Source: Sphingobacteriia bacterium (GTDB taxonomy: Bacteria; Bacteroidota; Bacteroidia; Chitinophagales; Chitinophagaceae). From it: a DNA stretch of 55,108 nt. Shown piece by piece: positions 9,024 to 17,117 of the stretch (positions are counted from its first letter, which is position 1; each line of letters starts with the position of its first letter). The DNA lies in NCBI GenBank assembly GCA_004294135.1, contig RDZY01000026.1:1-55108 (forward strand). The letters are read 5' to 3'. Below the pieces are notes generated by a model. It did no database searches, was not told the DNA's origin, and saw nothing but the letters and a program-made list of their open reading frames with translations. A program made the translations under genes and the position numbers.

Positions 9024-9772
9024 TTCATTTTCTTCTTTAGGCTGCTCACTTGCTCTTGCAAATTATTCACCATACCAGCCAGTTGATTTACATCCCATAT
9101 AGGACCAGCATTGGCTTTTTGTAAAATATATACGGCTTTCCAAATTTCCAACACGTCTTCAGCACTCACATTATAAGGCTCATACTGGGGATTGTCACTA
9201 ATAAGGGTAATTTTATTTTTAAGCCGATTGTTTTTCATCACCCGCTTATAAGCCACGCCTTCATTACGTGATAGTACTACATAAGTATTGCTGTTTTTTA
9301 AATCATCTAGCCCATCTACTTTCTCACCCACAATTACACTACCACTGGGAGTAGGTAACATGCTATCACCCATAATTTCGAAAGCACGATACTGGCCAGG
9401 AGCCAACATAGGTAAAGTAAATGTGTTGAGCTCATCTACAAACTCAGGATCAGCATAGCCCGTCATATAACCAGCAGCAGCTTTTACCGGCACAAAGCTG
9501 ATTTCAGCAGCGGATGATACCATCTTCATTTGCCGACGCTTATCAAGATAAGAACCACCTTTCGCTTCACTTAAATCTTTAAATAAAAAATCTTCAAGGG
9601 TAAGTTTAAAAATAGAACAGACCTGCTCCATTACTTCGAGCTTGGGTTCGGCGCGTTCTTCTTCATAAGCACCAATTAAGGATCGTTTGATTTTTAATTT
9701 GCTCGCAAACTCTTCCTGAGTATAGCCTCGCAGTTTGCGCAGGTACCGTAAATTCTTTCCAGCGTTTGACAT
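9020..9772 (-). CDS. XRE-family repressor with S24 (LexA-like) autoprotease domain
   Basis: Two-domain regulator of 250 aa. Residues 5-60 form an XRE helix-turn-helix (LRKLRGYTQEEFASKLKIKR). Residues about 90-215 form a LexA/UmuD-like S24 domain: a candidate Ala100-Gly101 cleavage bond in KAAAGYMTGY, nucleophile S137 in IMGDSMLPTP and general base K176 in GVAYKRV. All three are intact, so RecA-stimulated self-cleavage is possible. A short coiled coil (LQEQVSSLKKK) ends the protein. The start at MSNAGKNLRY is preferred to an ATG seven codons upstream. No prophage genes are nearby, so it may be a LexA-like chromosomal regulator; targets unknown. Confidence 0.9.
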   Translation of the reverse strand: MSNAGKNLRYLRKLRGYTQEEFASKLKIKRSLIGAYEEERAEPKLEVMEQVCSIFKLTLEDFLFKDLSEAKGGSYLDKRRQMKMVSSAAEISFVPVKAAAGYMTGYADPEFVDELNTFTLPMLAPGQYRAFEIMGDSMLPTPSGSVIVGEKVDGLDDLKNSNTYVVLSRNEGVAYKRVMKNNRLKNKITLISDNPQYEPYNVSAEDVLEIWKAVYILQKANAGPIWDVNQLAGMVNNLQEQVSSLKKKMN

Positions 9773-9810
9773 AACTAATACATTTAGCTGCAAATTACTA
9801 ATATTTTTAG

Positions 9811-9844
9811 TTATTCCAAAATAATTTTTCTATTTCCTAAAATA
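9811..9844. promoter_or_regulatory. Paired dyads, candidate operators of the XRE-S24 repressor
   Basis: Two 5-4-5 inverted repeats lie upstream of the repressor gene: TTATT-CCAA-AATAA (9811-9824) and TATTT-CCTA-AAATA (9831-9844). Their centres are 20 bp apart, about two helical turns. Autoregulation is inferred from position and symmetry only. Confidence 0.4.
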
Positions 9845-9954
9845 AATTGCCTTTCAGGCTAATTCTTTTATCACTGAGAGAATACTAAAAGCGGAAAAGC
9901 AAGTTCACCAACGCATAGCTAACCAATATCTATGAATATTATGTTGAAAAATTG

Positions 9955-9982
9955 TTTGACGAATTTCCAGATCATAACTTTG
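9955..9982 (+). promoter_or_regulatory. Promoter for the M14 peptidase gene
   Basis: TTTG (9955-9958) and TAACTTTG (9975-9982) are separated by 16 nt, a Bacteroidota -33/-7 pair with slightly short spacing. The peptidase ATG is 83 nt downstream. Confidence 0.5.
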
Positions 9983-10065
9983 CATTTAAAGTTGTTTCTG
10001 AATATACCAGTATGCGAAAAATCAATTACCCAACGGCTTTACAATCCTTTAAGTTTAAACACAAT

Positions 10066-11718
10066 ATGAAAAAAATATTTTTTTTGCTTTTAGTTTTAGT
10101 TGCAATAAAAGTAATTGCACAAACAAATTCAATATACCCCGAATCACTGCTCATCACTCCTGAAAAATCTAATTTTGAAAAAACTTCCAGCTATGCTGAT
10201 GTAATACAATTTCTCAACACCATTAAAACAATGAGTAATAATATTCATATTGGCAGTATAGGAAAAAGCACGCTAGGAAAAGATATTCCGATGGTGGTAT
10301 TGGCCAATCCATTGATTACTACTGCTGAGCAAGCAAAAGCTTCTGGCAAACCTGTAGTATATATTCAAGCAAATATTCATGCGGGCGAAATAGAGGGTAA
10401 AGAAGTTAGCATGATGCTGATGCGTGATATTTTACTGGGGAATAAAAAACACCTGCTGCAAAATCAGATTATTGTATTTGTACCTATTTACAATACGGAT
10501 GGAAATGATCAATTCGCAAAAGGCCTACGTCCCTCACAAGAAAATAGTCCCCTCGAAACAGGCATCCGCGAAAATGGACAGGGCCTTGATTTGAACCGTG
10601 ATGGCATTAAAATGGAGGCCCCCGAAACACAGGGTATGATTAAAAGAATCCTTACCGATTGGAATCCACAAATGACGGTTGATTTACACACTACCAATGG
10701 TACTTGGCATGGCTATTCCCTCACTTGGGCACCCGGCTATTTATCATCGGGCGAAGCGGGTCCCTATACCTATACTATTAATACCATACTGCCATATATT
10801 ACACAACAAGTAAAACAAAAAAACGATTTATATTTTGGTCCCTTTGGTGATTTTAATTTGCGGGAAGGATGGCCATTAAAAAATTTCTATACTTATAATC
10901 ATCATCCGCGTTATATCATCAACCAAATTGGTCTGCGCAATCGCATGAGTATTTTAAGTGAAGCCTTTGCACACGAGCGTTTCTACCAGCGCATCAACAG
11001 TACTTATCATTTTGTGTACGAAATTTTAGACTATTGCAATAAAAATGCGGCGTCCATTATAAGCATCAACCAAACAGCAGAAACCAATGCTATTAAAAAA
11101 GTATTGAATTCAGCAGGAAAAATAAAAAAAGGCGTGCGTTTTAAAATGACGCCATTAAAAGAACCAATCAATCATTTCAGAACCTACGATTATATTCCAT
11201 ATACCAGTGCGGGTGGAACTACTACATTCACTAAGACTGGTAAGATTGTGCATTATGACTCTATTGCTTATTATGCTGATTTCAAAGACACACTAAGCGC
11301 TACACTACCCCGTGGATATATTATTCCTGCTGCTTTTACTGCTATTGCCGATCATTTAAAAAAGCAAGGAATTACGGTAACACCAATAGGAAAAAAACAA
11401 GTGTATACCGGAGAAGTTTTTGTAGTTGAACAATTCAGTAAAGCTACCCGTAAATTCGAAGGTCACCTTATGGCATCTGCTGAAGGTCAGTTTATATTGA
11501 AAGATTTTACAGCAGAAAAAGGTGATTTTCTGGTAGATATGGCACAGCCACTTACCAACCTTATTTTTTATACATTAGAACCTCAGTCAGACGATGGATT
11601 ATTGGTATGGAATTTCTTTGATGCTTATTTAGAAGCGAATAATATAAATATCCAAGCAGTTGAATACCCCATTTTCAAATATTTTAGCACAAAAACAACA
11701 TCTAAAAAGCAAAAATAA
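10066..11718 (+). CDS. Exported M14-family zinc carboxypeptidase
   Basis: Predicted secreted metallopeptidase of 550 aa. The ATG at 10066 gives a signal peptide (MKKIFFLLLVLVAIKVIAQ), and the frame upstream has no plausible start closer to the promoter. The zinc site is complete: H and E in NIHAGEIEGKE and the third ligand in TVDLHTTNG. LDLNRDG resembles the substrate-carboxylate region. A candidate catalytic Glu lies in SEAFAHERF. The C-terminal 200 residues form a separate beta-rich region of unknown role. Members of this family in Bacteroidota are usually periplasmic or surface exopeptidases; the true substrate is not evident. It lies 26 bp before surE, which may be a separate transcription unit. 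Confidence 0.88.
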   Translation: MKKIFFLLLVLVAIKVIAQTNSIYPESLLITPEKSNFEKTSSYADVIQFLNTIKTMSNNIHIGSIGKSTLGKDIPMVVLANPLITTAEQAKASGKPVVYIQANIHAGEIEGKEVSMMLMRDILLGNKKHLLQNQIIVFVPIYNTDGNDQFAKGLRPSQENSPLETGIRENGQGLDLNRDGIKMEAPETQGMIKRILTDWNPQMTVDLHTTNGTWHGYSLTWAPGYLSSGEAGPYTYTINTILPYITQQVKQKNDLYFGPFGDFNLREGWPLKNFYTYNHHPRYIINQIGLRNRMSILSEAFAHERFYQRINSTYHFVYEILDYCNKNAASIISINQTAETNAIKKVLNSAGKIKKGVRFKMTPLKEPINHFRTYDYIPYTSAGGTTTFTKTGKIVHYDSIAYYADFKDTLSATLPRGYIIPAAFTAIADHLKKQGITVTPIGKKQVYTGEVFVVEQFSKATRKFEGHLMASAEGQFILKDFTAEKGDFLVDMAQPLTNLIFYTLEPQSDDGLLVWNFFDAYLEANNINIQAVEYPIFKYFSTKTTSKKQK

Positions 11719-11744
11719 GTCCATTCAAATTGTACCTTGCACCC

Positions 11745-12542
11745 ATGGCTAAAGTAAAAACGAAAAAAAAGAAAGAAGAATTGATCATACTTGTTACCAA
11801 CGATGATGGTTATACAGCACCGGGCATTCATGCATTGGTAGAAGCGGTAAAAGGACTCGGAAAAATAGTAGTAGTTGCACCAGATAAACCACAAAGCGGA
11901 ATGGGGCACGCCATCACCATTGGTGCTCCACTTAGGTTGACTAAAGTGCATAATTTTGAAGATATTGAAGCCTATAGTTGCAGCGGCACGCCAGTGGACT
12001 GTGTTAAATTAGCGGTGGACAAAGTATTACATCGCAAGCCCGATATCTGTATCAGCGGCGTAAACCACGGAGCCAACCATTCTATCAATGTGATTTATTC
12101 GGGCACCATGAGTGCTGCTTTAGAAGCAGCAATTGAAAGCATTCCGAGTATTGGTTTTAGCCTACTTGATTATAGCTTGGAAGCTGACTTTACCGCGACT
12201 AAAAAATACGCCCGCATCATTGTAGAACAGGTATTAAAAACAAAGCAACTGGACAAACATTTATGCCTCAATGTGAATATTCCCAAACTGGATGAATCAC
12301 TGATTAAAGGAATAAAAATCTGTTCACAAGCTTATGCAAAGTATGAGGAGAAATTCGATGACAGAAAAGATCCGCATGGTAAAAAATATTATTGGCTTAC
12401 TGGCGAATTCATAAATTTTGACAAGAGCAAAGAGAGTGATGTATGGGCTTTGAAAAACAATTTTATAAGTGTAGTCCCCGTACAGTTTGATCTAACTCAC
12501 TATGAATTGAAAAAGAAACTCGAAAAAAATTGGAAATTATAA
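11745..12542 (+). CDS. surE: 5'/3'-nucleotidase SurE
   Basis: Metal-dependent phosphatase acting on nucleoside 5'- and 3'-monophosphates and short polyphosphates; cytoplasmic. The metal-binding N-terminus ILVTNDDGYTAPGI, the QSGMGHAIT segment, GTPVDCVKLAV and the ISGVNHGANHSINVIYSGTM loop are all present. The start at MAKVKTKKKK is preferred to an ATG five codons upstream, because the promoter-like TACCTTGC lies immediately before it. The product is 265 aa. Its TAA stop overlaps the ATG of the next gene (TAATG), indicating translational coupling. Confidence 0.95.
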   Translation: MAKVKTKKKKEELIILVTNDDGYTAPGIHALVEAVKGLGKIVVVAPDKPQSGMGHAITIGAPLRLTKVHNFEDIEAYSCSGTPVDCVKLAVDKVLHRKPDICISGVNHGANHSINVIYSGTMSAALEAAIESIPSIGFSLLDYSLEADFTATKKYARIIVEQVLKTKQLDKHLCLNVNIPKLDESLIKGIKICSQAYAKYEEKFDDRKDPHGKKYYWLTGEFINFDKSKESDVWALKNNFISVVPVQFDLTHYELKKKLEKNWKL

Positions 12543-12835
12543 TGCTACAGAGAGACCATATAAAGTTGGGATTGGCCATAGGATTTATTGCGCCTGTATT
12601 TGGGTTATTTGGATATTATTTCTGGAAGTTCAACCTATTTACGCTAAACGAATTTTTTCAGGTATTGATGATGCAGAAATCATTGCTCAGTGGCATCATC
12701 AGCATTGCTTTAATAGCCAATGCCATTTTATTTACTTTGTATATCAACCGCCAAAAAGACAAAACGGCAAGGGGCATTTTTATAGCCACTTGCCTTTATG
12801 CCTTGGTAACATTGGGTTTTAAATGGTTTGGATAA
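12542..12835 (+). CDS. Small integral membrane protein downstream of surE
   Basis: A 97-aa protein with three predicted membrane segments (about residues 10-30, 42-62 and 75-93) and the short basic loop NRQKDKTARG between the last two. I recognise no enzymatic motif. The ATG overlaps the surE stop (TAATG), so the pair is translationally coupled. lpxB follows on the same strand after the interposed minus-strand BlaI/M56 pair, which suggests an ancestral surE-membrane protein-lpxB block. A role in the envelope is only inferred from this context. Confidence 0.8.
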   Translation: MLQRDHIKLGLAIGFIAPVFGLFGYYFWKFNLFTLNEFFQVLMMQKSLLSGIISIALIANAILFTLYINRQKDKTARGIFIATCLYALVTLGFKWFG

Positions 12836-12870
12836 GGTTTTACTTTTAAAACCAAATTATAATTTATAAG

Positions 12871-15165
12871 CTATTCTTCTGTAACTACATAAGTAATTGT
12901 TCTTTTAACCAATGAAGCTACATTCTTTCCATTTTGTTTGGCAGGAATCCACTTTGGTCCTTTGGCAATTACCTTTACCGCTTCAGCAGCAGTACCATAA
13001 CCAGGATCGTTCAGTGCTTTTACTTTGCTTATATTGCCTTGTTTATCTACAATGAAAGACAATAGTACGGTATATTTTCCGGGAGGGCCACCCTTCTCAA
13101 CGGGAGTGCTTCTATTTAAATTATTTTCTAAGTATTTTGTCCACCCTTCTTTACCTCCCACAAAAGCTGCTGGCTGTTCGGTAGCCGAGAATAATAAATC
13201 GTCTTTATTTAAATTTTCAATTACTGCTCCACTAACTTTTGAACGAATAGGCGGTGGTGGTGGCTGCTTTGTAAATATTTCTATCACCCCATCCTTTCCT
13301 AGATCTCCATATAAAGCAATTGCTGAACTATCTTTCAAAATATTCATACGCTTAATATGACTGGGATTCAATTTTATATTTGCCATAGTATTCTTTCCTT
13401 TTTCAAGCACTACTCCATTTAATACAATCAATGCATTATTCAACGGATTCTTATTATTTCTATTAGTGCTTTCATAAGTTTCAAGGGTATCGTTTCCGCT
13501 GGCTCTAATAATTTTTACTTTTACATCTTTTGGAATTTTATAAATCGAATCTGCGCTTAGTATAATAGTGTCAACCTTATTTTTCCCCTGCTCTTTCATT
13601 AATAGATATTGTTGAATACCATTGAGTATGGCAACGGCCAGTTCTTGTTGAAAAATGGGGTCTATAATTTTATTCAATTCATTTGCATTAGAAATATAAC
13701 CAGCTTCTAACAATATGCTGGGGCTATTCACGTGCTGCAATACATAAATGCCTTCTTTTCTAGATCGAATACCCGTAAATGGAATACTCAATTGATCTAC
13801 TTTATTGGCTATTTGATTTGCAAAAAAAAGATTGGCGTCGTAACGATTTGTCTTAGCAGGATTGGCAATAAATATTTCCATTCCTGCTGCTGGATTCTCC
13901 ATCATTTTACCTGCAACCTTTACTGCACGTGCAGAATTATAATGAAGCGAAATAAATAAATCCCCTTTTTGATTATTTGCTATCTCAGCCACTTCTGCAA
14001 CAGATTGATCAATATCAGCATCTCTTGTCATCACTATGCGAATACGATTATTTTGATTTAGATCTCTTATCTGCTTAGCCAATTGTAAAGTAAGCTCAGA
14101 TTCATGAGTGCTGCCATCGGCTGCAATGGCACCTTTGTCTGCTCCACCGTGTGCCGCATTTAGTACGATGGTATAGGTTTTGCTTAAGTCTGCGTGTAAT
14201 AGACCTATAGCAGTTTTTTTATCGGCTACACGATTGTAAATATTTTCTAACACGGTTTCCACTGATAGCGGTTTGTTGTTTGCTGCTGCATTTCTAAATG
14301 CAAAAAGCACTACAACCATAGCCAACAAGGGCAATACAATTAGTCTGCGCAGGTAGCTAAATCGAGGATTATTATTGTTTTTTATCATGGTAATTCTTCT
14401 TTTAATAGGTGAGAAAAAGAAAGGGTTGGAGAGTAAAAATTTTTGTTGGGGGAAGGCTGCAGTCAACAACATTTCGGCAAGCGCTGCAGCATTGCCATCG
14501 TCGACACATTTTTTATCGGCAATAAACTCATGAATCATGTGAAGCTCTTTTCTAATGGCCCAGAAAAAAGGGTTGAACCATCCAAATACCAATACCAATT
14601 GCATAAATAATTTATCGATGGAATGTTTTTGTCGCACATGTATTAATTCATGCTGCAATATTTGTTTGCCAGATTCACTCTTAATATCAATGGCTTCATT
14701 CCAGAAAATAAAACTAAAAAAAGAGAAAGGAGTTCCTTTGGCATAGGTAGCTACAAGAAATATATCACCGATTGTTCTGCCAGCATGCGTCTTAAGGAGT
14801 CGATATATTTTAAACAATGCATTGAACATTCCTAGAAATAATAAACTAGAAACGGTTATATAACCAATAGTAGCCATCATTTGCCAATTGATATCATACC
14901 AGTGTTTGTGAATATTGGCTTCAATTTCGGTATTGTTCATCGCAACTGCAGACAGTAAATTATACACAATAGTATCATCGCCTACCGCAGATTGGTTCCA
15001 TTGTATTTTAATGAGTGGAACAGCCCAAGCAAGTAAGGTGATGGCCAGTAAATAAAACCGATTGTATTGGTGAAATTTTTTATCTCTCAATACCAACCAA
15101 TAATAGCCCATCATGATGCCGCTACACAACAATACTTGCAACAAATAATATGCGGTAATTAACAT
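12871..15165 (-). CDS. M56 (BlaR1-like) membrane protease fused to amidase_3 and TonB C-terminal domain
   Basis: Multidomain envelope protein of 764 aa. Residues 1-290 are a BlaR1/MecR1-type M56 domain: TM segments near 1-25, 36-52 and 98-120, the zinc motif HELIH (172-176), and a last TM at 275-290. Residues 328-525 form an N-acetylmuramoyl-L-alanine amidase (amidase_3) with candidate ligands H339 (NAAHGG), E357, H408 (ISLHYNSA) and E487 (LLEAGYISN). Residues 570-632 resemble a TonB-dependent receptor plug repeat (ALIVLNGVVLEKG, ALYGDLGKDGVIEIFTK). A PPPPP linker follows, then a TonB-C domain (695-764). It lies 4 bp after blaI. I infer a wall-sensing protease that signals to BlaI while its amidase domain binds or cuts peptidoglycan. 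Confidence 0.9.
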   Translation of the reverse strand: MLITAYYLLQVLLCSGIMMGYYWLVLRDKKFHQYNRFYLLAITLLAWAVPLIKIQWNQSAVGDDTIVYNLLSAVAMNNTEIEANIHKHWYDINWQMMATIGYITVSSLLFLGMFNALFKIYRLLKTHAGRTIGDIFLVATYAKGTPFSFFSFIFWNEAIDIKSESGKQILQHELIHVRQKHSIDKLFMQLVLVFGWFNPFFWAIRKELHMIHEFIADKKCVDDGNAAALAEMLLTAAFPQQKFLLSNPFFFSPIKRRITMIKNNNNPRFSYLRRLIVLPLLAMVVVLFAFRNAAANNKPLSVETVLENIYNRVADKKTAIGLLHADLSKTYTIVLNAAHGGADKGAIAADGSTHESELTLQLAKQIRDLNQNNRIRIVMTRDADIDQSVAEVAEIANNQKGDLFISLHYNSARAVKVAGKMMENPAAGMEIFIANPAKTNRYDANLFFANQIANKVDQLSIPFTGIRSRKEGIYVLQHVNSPSILLEAGYISNANELNKIIDPIFQQELAVAILNGIQQYLLMKEQGKNKVDTIILSADSIYKIPKDVKVKIIRASGNDTLETYESTNRNNKNPLNNALIVLNGVVLEKGKNTMANIKLNPSHIKRMNILKDSSAIALYGDLGKDGVIEIFTKQPPPPPIRSKVSGAVIENLNKDDLLFSATEQPAAFVGGKEGWTKYLENNLNRSTPVEKGGPPGKYTVLLSFIVDKQGNISKVKALNDPGYGTAAEAVKVIAKGPKWIPAKQNGKNVASLVKRTITYVVTEE

Positions 15166-15169
15166 AGGA

Positions 15170-15532
15170 TTATTTTTTAGCTTTTTTAATTTCTTGTAAG
15201 AGCAGTTCCAGTTCTTTTATGCTGATGTCTTTTTGCTTAACCATAAAAGACACTACATCGGCAAACGAACCTTCAAAATAACCATCTACCAGTGTACGAA
15301 TGGAACTGGAAGAATAGGTTTCTTTGGATACAAGCGGATAGTACTTATGCACCCTTCCTATCTGTTCAATACCCACAAAACCTTTATCTGCTAGAATTTT
15401 TACAATCGTCGCAATAGTATTGCTATGCGGCTTGGGTTCTGGCTGCGCATCAATGATGTCTTTTAAAAAGGCAGTCTCCAATTTCCAAATGGAATGCATG
15501 ATCTGCTCTTCGGCTTTTGTTAATGGTTTCAT
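15170..15532 (-). CDS. BlaI/MecI/CopY-family repressor
   Basis: Winged-helix repressor of 120 aa. The N-terminal half carries the typical PLTKAEEQIMHSIWKLE and the recognition region HSNTIATIVKILADKGFV, followed by the wing (GRVHKYYPLVSKE). The C-terminal helices serve for dimerisation and, in characterised homologues, are cut when the partner BlaR1 is activated. It lies upstream of, and in the same operon as, the M56-amidase gene, the standard sensor-repressor pairing. No beta-lactamase is present, so the regulated genes may be this operon itself or distant wall-stress genes. Several ACTA/TAGT dyads upstream are likely autoregulatory sites. Confidence 0.93.
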   Translation of the reverse strand: MKPLTKAEEQIMHSIWKLETAFLKDIIDAQPEPKPHSNTIATIVKILADKGFVGIEQIGRVHKYYPLVSKETYSSSSIRTLVDGYFEGSFADVVSFMVKQKDISIKELELLLQEIKKAKK

Positions 15533-15580
15533 TTATTTTTTGTATTTGAATGGTGCTTTTATTCAATAAATAAAACTACA

Positions 15581-15636
15581 ACTAATAATTTAGTTTAACA
15601 ACTATTTTTTTAGTTATTTAAGAAAAATAGTTGTTA
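15581..15636. promoter_or_regulatory. Cluster of inverted repeats, candidate BlaI operators
   Basis: Three dyads lie within 56 bp upstream of the blaI-like gene: ACTAA-TAAT-TTAGT (15581-15594), AACTA-T6-TAGTT (15600-15615) and a perfect 14-bp inverted repeat (15596-15609 with 15623-15636, TAACAACTATTTTT and its complement). The ACTA/TAGT arms resemble the core of staphylococcal BlaI/MecI operators (TACTA...TAGTA). Operator function is inferred. Confidence 0.45.
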
Positions 15637-15764
15637 GTCGTAATGATTGTTTGAATAACAGTTCAATGCGCTATTATTTTCCAACTAGCCATAGTTAAAC
15701 CAAAGGGACTAATCAAGTTCTTGAAATTTCATCCGTAAATTGCGGGTTGGAACTATTCTTTAAA

Positions 15765-16871
15765 ATGAATTATTATATTATAGCAGGTGAAGCAAGTGGT
15801 GACCTCCACGGAAGTAACTTGATTAAACAATTACAATTCCGAGACCCATCGGCCAATTTTCGCTGCTGGGGTGGCGATTTAATGGAACAAACTGGTGCCA
15901 CCATTATTAAACACTATCGTGATCTTGCCTTTATGGGTTTTGTAGAAGTAATTGGCAACCTCCCCACTATTTTAGGCAACCTCAAATTCTGTAAGCAAGA
16001 TATATTGAACTACCAACCCGATGTGCTGATATTGGTTGACTATCCCGGCTTCAACCTCCGCATTGCAGAATGGGCCAAACAAGTAGGTATTAAAGTGGTT
16101 TACTATATTGCCCCGCAGGTATGGGCTTGGAAAGCCAACCGCGTAAAAAAAATGAAACAGTGCATCCATCTTATGCTCTGCATTCTTCCTTTTGAAAAAG
16201 CTTATTTTAAAGATAATTGGAATTGGGAGGTTGAATATATTGGTCACCCCCTAATAGAAGTGATTGAAGATTATAAATTCAACCACCCAAAACGGGAAGT
16301 CCAGCATATTATTGCTTTATTACCCGGTAGCAGAAAGCAAGAGATTACTAAAAAACTACCCATCATGTTAAGCGTTGCCAAATATTTTCCAGAGTACCAA
16401 TTTGTGGTGGCGAAAGCACCCGGTCAACTCGATTCATTCTATGAGCCTTTCTTAGCTGGTCACGATAATGTAGCAGTAGTAAAAAACAGCACGTATGAAT
16501 TACTGGTGCAAGCAAAAGCTGCATTGGTTACCAGCGGCACTGCTACACTAGAAACGGCACTATTTGGTGTACCCGAAGTTGTTTGCTATAAAACAAGTAA
16601 TATTAGTTTTCAAATTGCAAAGCGGCTGATTAAAATAAAATTCATTTCGCTCGTAAACCTTATTATGAACAGGTTAATTGTACAAGAACTAATACAGGAT
16701 CAGCTCAATACCAGTAACTTAGTTGCAGCACTTAACCCTTTGTTGCACGACGAGCCAAGACAAGCCCAGTTGAAAAAAGATTATTTAGAACTGAACAACA
16801 CCTTGCGCACTGGTGGTAACGCCTCTGAACAAGCAGCTACCAGAATAATTCAATATTTAAAAAAAGATTGA
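15765..16871 (+). CDS. lpxB: Lipid-A-disaccharide synthase
   Basis: GT19 glycosyltransferase that joins UDP-2,3-diacylglucosamine and lipid X to give the tetraacyl disaccharide of lipid A; peripheral on the inner membrane. The 368-aa protein has the family signatures MNYYIIAGEASGDLHG at the N-terminus, MGFVEVIGNLPTI, VDYPGFNLR, YYIAPQVWAWK, YIGHPL and LLPGSRKQEI, plus the sugar-nucleotide region TSGTATLETALFGVPEVV. The ATG at 15765 is chosen over one six codons upstream by the conserved start. No other lpx gene is nearby. It converges with a 58-aa gene 4 bp away. Confidence 0.96.
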   Translation: MNYYIIAGEASGDLHGSNLIKQLQFRDPSANFRCWGGDLMEQTGATIIKHYRDLAFMGFVEVIGNLPTILGNLKFCKQDILNYQPDVLILVDYPGFNLRIAEWAKQVGIKVVYYIAPQVWAWKANRVKKMKQCIHLMLCILPFEKAYFKDNWNWEVEYIGHPLIEVIEDYKFNHPKREVQHIIALLPGSRKQEITKKLPIMLSVAKYFPEYQFVVAKAPGQLDSFYEPFLAGHDNVAVVKNSTYELLVQAKAALVTSGTATLETALFGVPEVVCYKTSNISFQIAKRLIKIKFISLVNLIMNRLIVQELIQDQLNTSNLVAALNPLLHDEPRQAQLKKDYLELNNTLRTGGNASEQAATRIIQYLKKD

Positions 16872-16875
16872 CCCA

Positions 16876-17052
16876 TTATTTAATGAGTGGAAAAACCAGT
16901 TTCTTAAATAAGATAAAGATAATGGCCAGCAAAAATATAATCAATGAAATTCTATTCATGCCATGCATGTATTTCATCCATTGGGTGCGCGGCTCATTCG
17001 GATCGCGTTTCTTCAGATAAAGGTATTCACCTATTTGTTTCCAAATTCCCAT
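16876..17052 (-). CDS. 58-aa single-pass membrane protein
   Basis: A short gene easily missed because of its size. The product starts MGIWKQIGEYLYLKKRDPNE, continues through PRTQWMKYMHGMNRIS, and ends in a single hydrophobic helix (LIIFLLAIIFILF) followed by KKLVFPLIK. The polar, basic N-terminal half with a C-terminal TM helix resembles small Bacteroidota membrane proteins of the DUF6728 type (recalled, not searched). ATG start at 17052, stop 4 bp from the converging lpxB stop. Function unknown. Confidence 0.75.
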   Translation of the reverse strand: MGIWKQIGEYLYLKKRDPNEPRTQWMKYMHGMNRISLIIFLLAIIFILFKKLVFPLIK

Positions 17053-17117
17053 GGCAATTGATTTTTATAAAGATAACATGCTGCAATCAAATTGGTTCGA
17101 ATTATAACACCTGTTTC

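Noticed and set aside
9020..9772. Prophage repressor marking an integrated phage
   Set aside because: No phage structural, integrase or lysis genes occur in the neighbourhood.
12871..15532. Beta-lactam resistance locus
   Set aside because: BlaI/BlaR1-like genes are present but there is no beta-lactamase or penicillin-binding sensor domain nearby.
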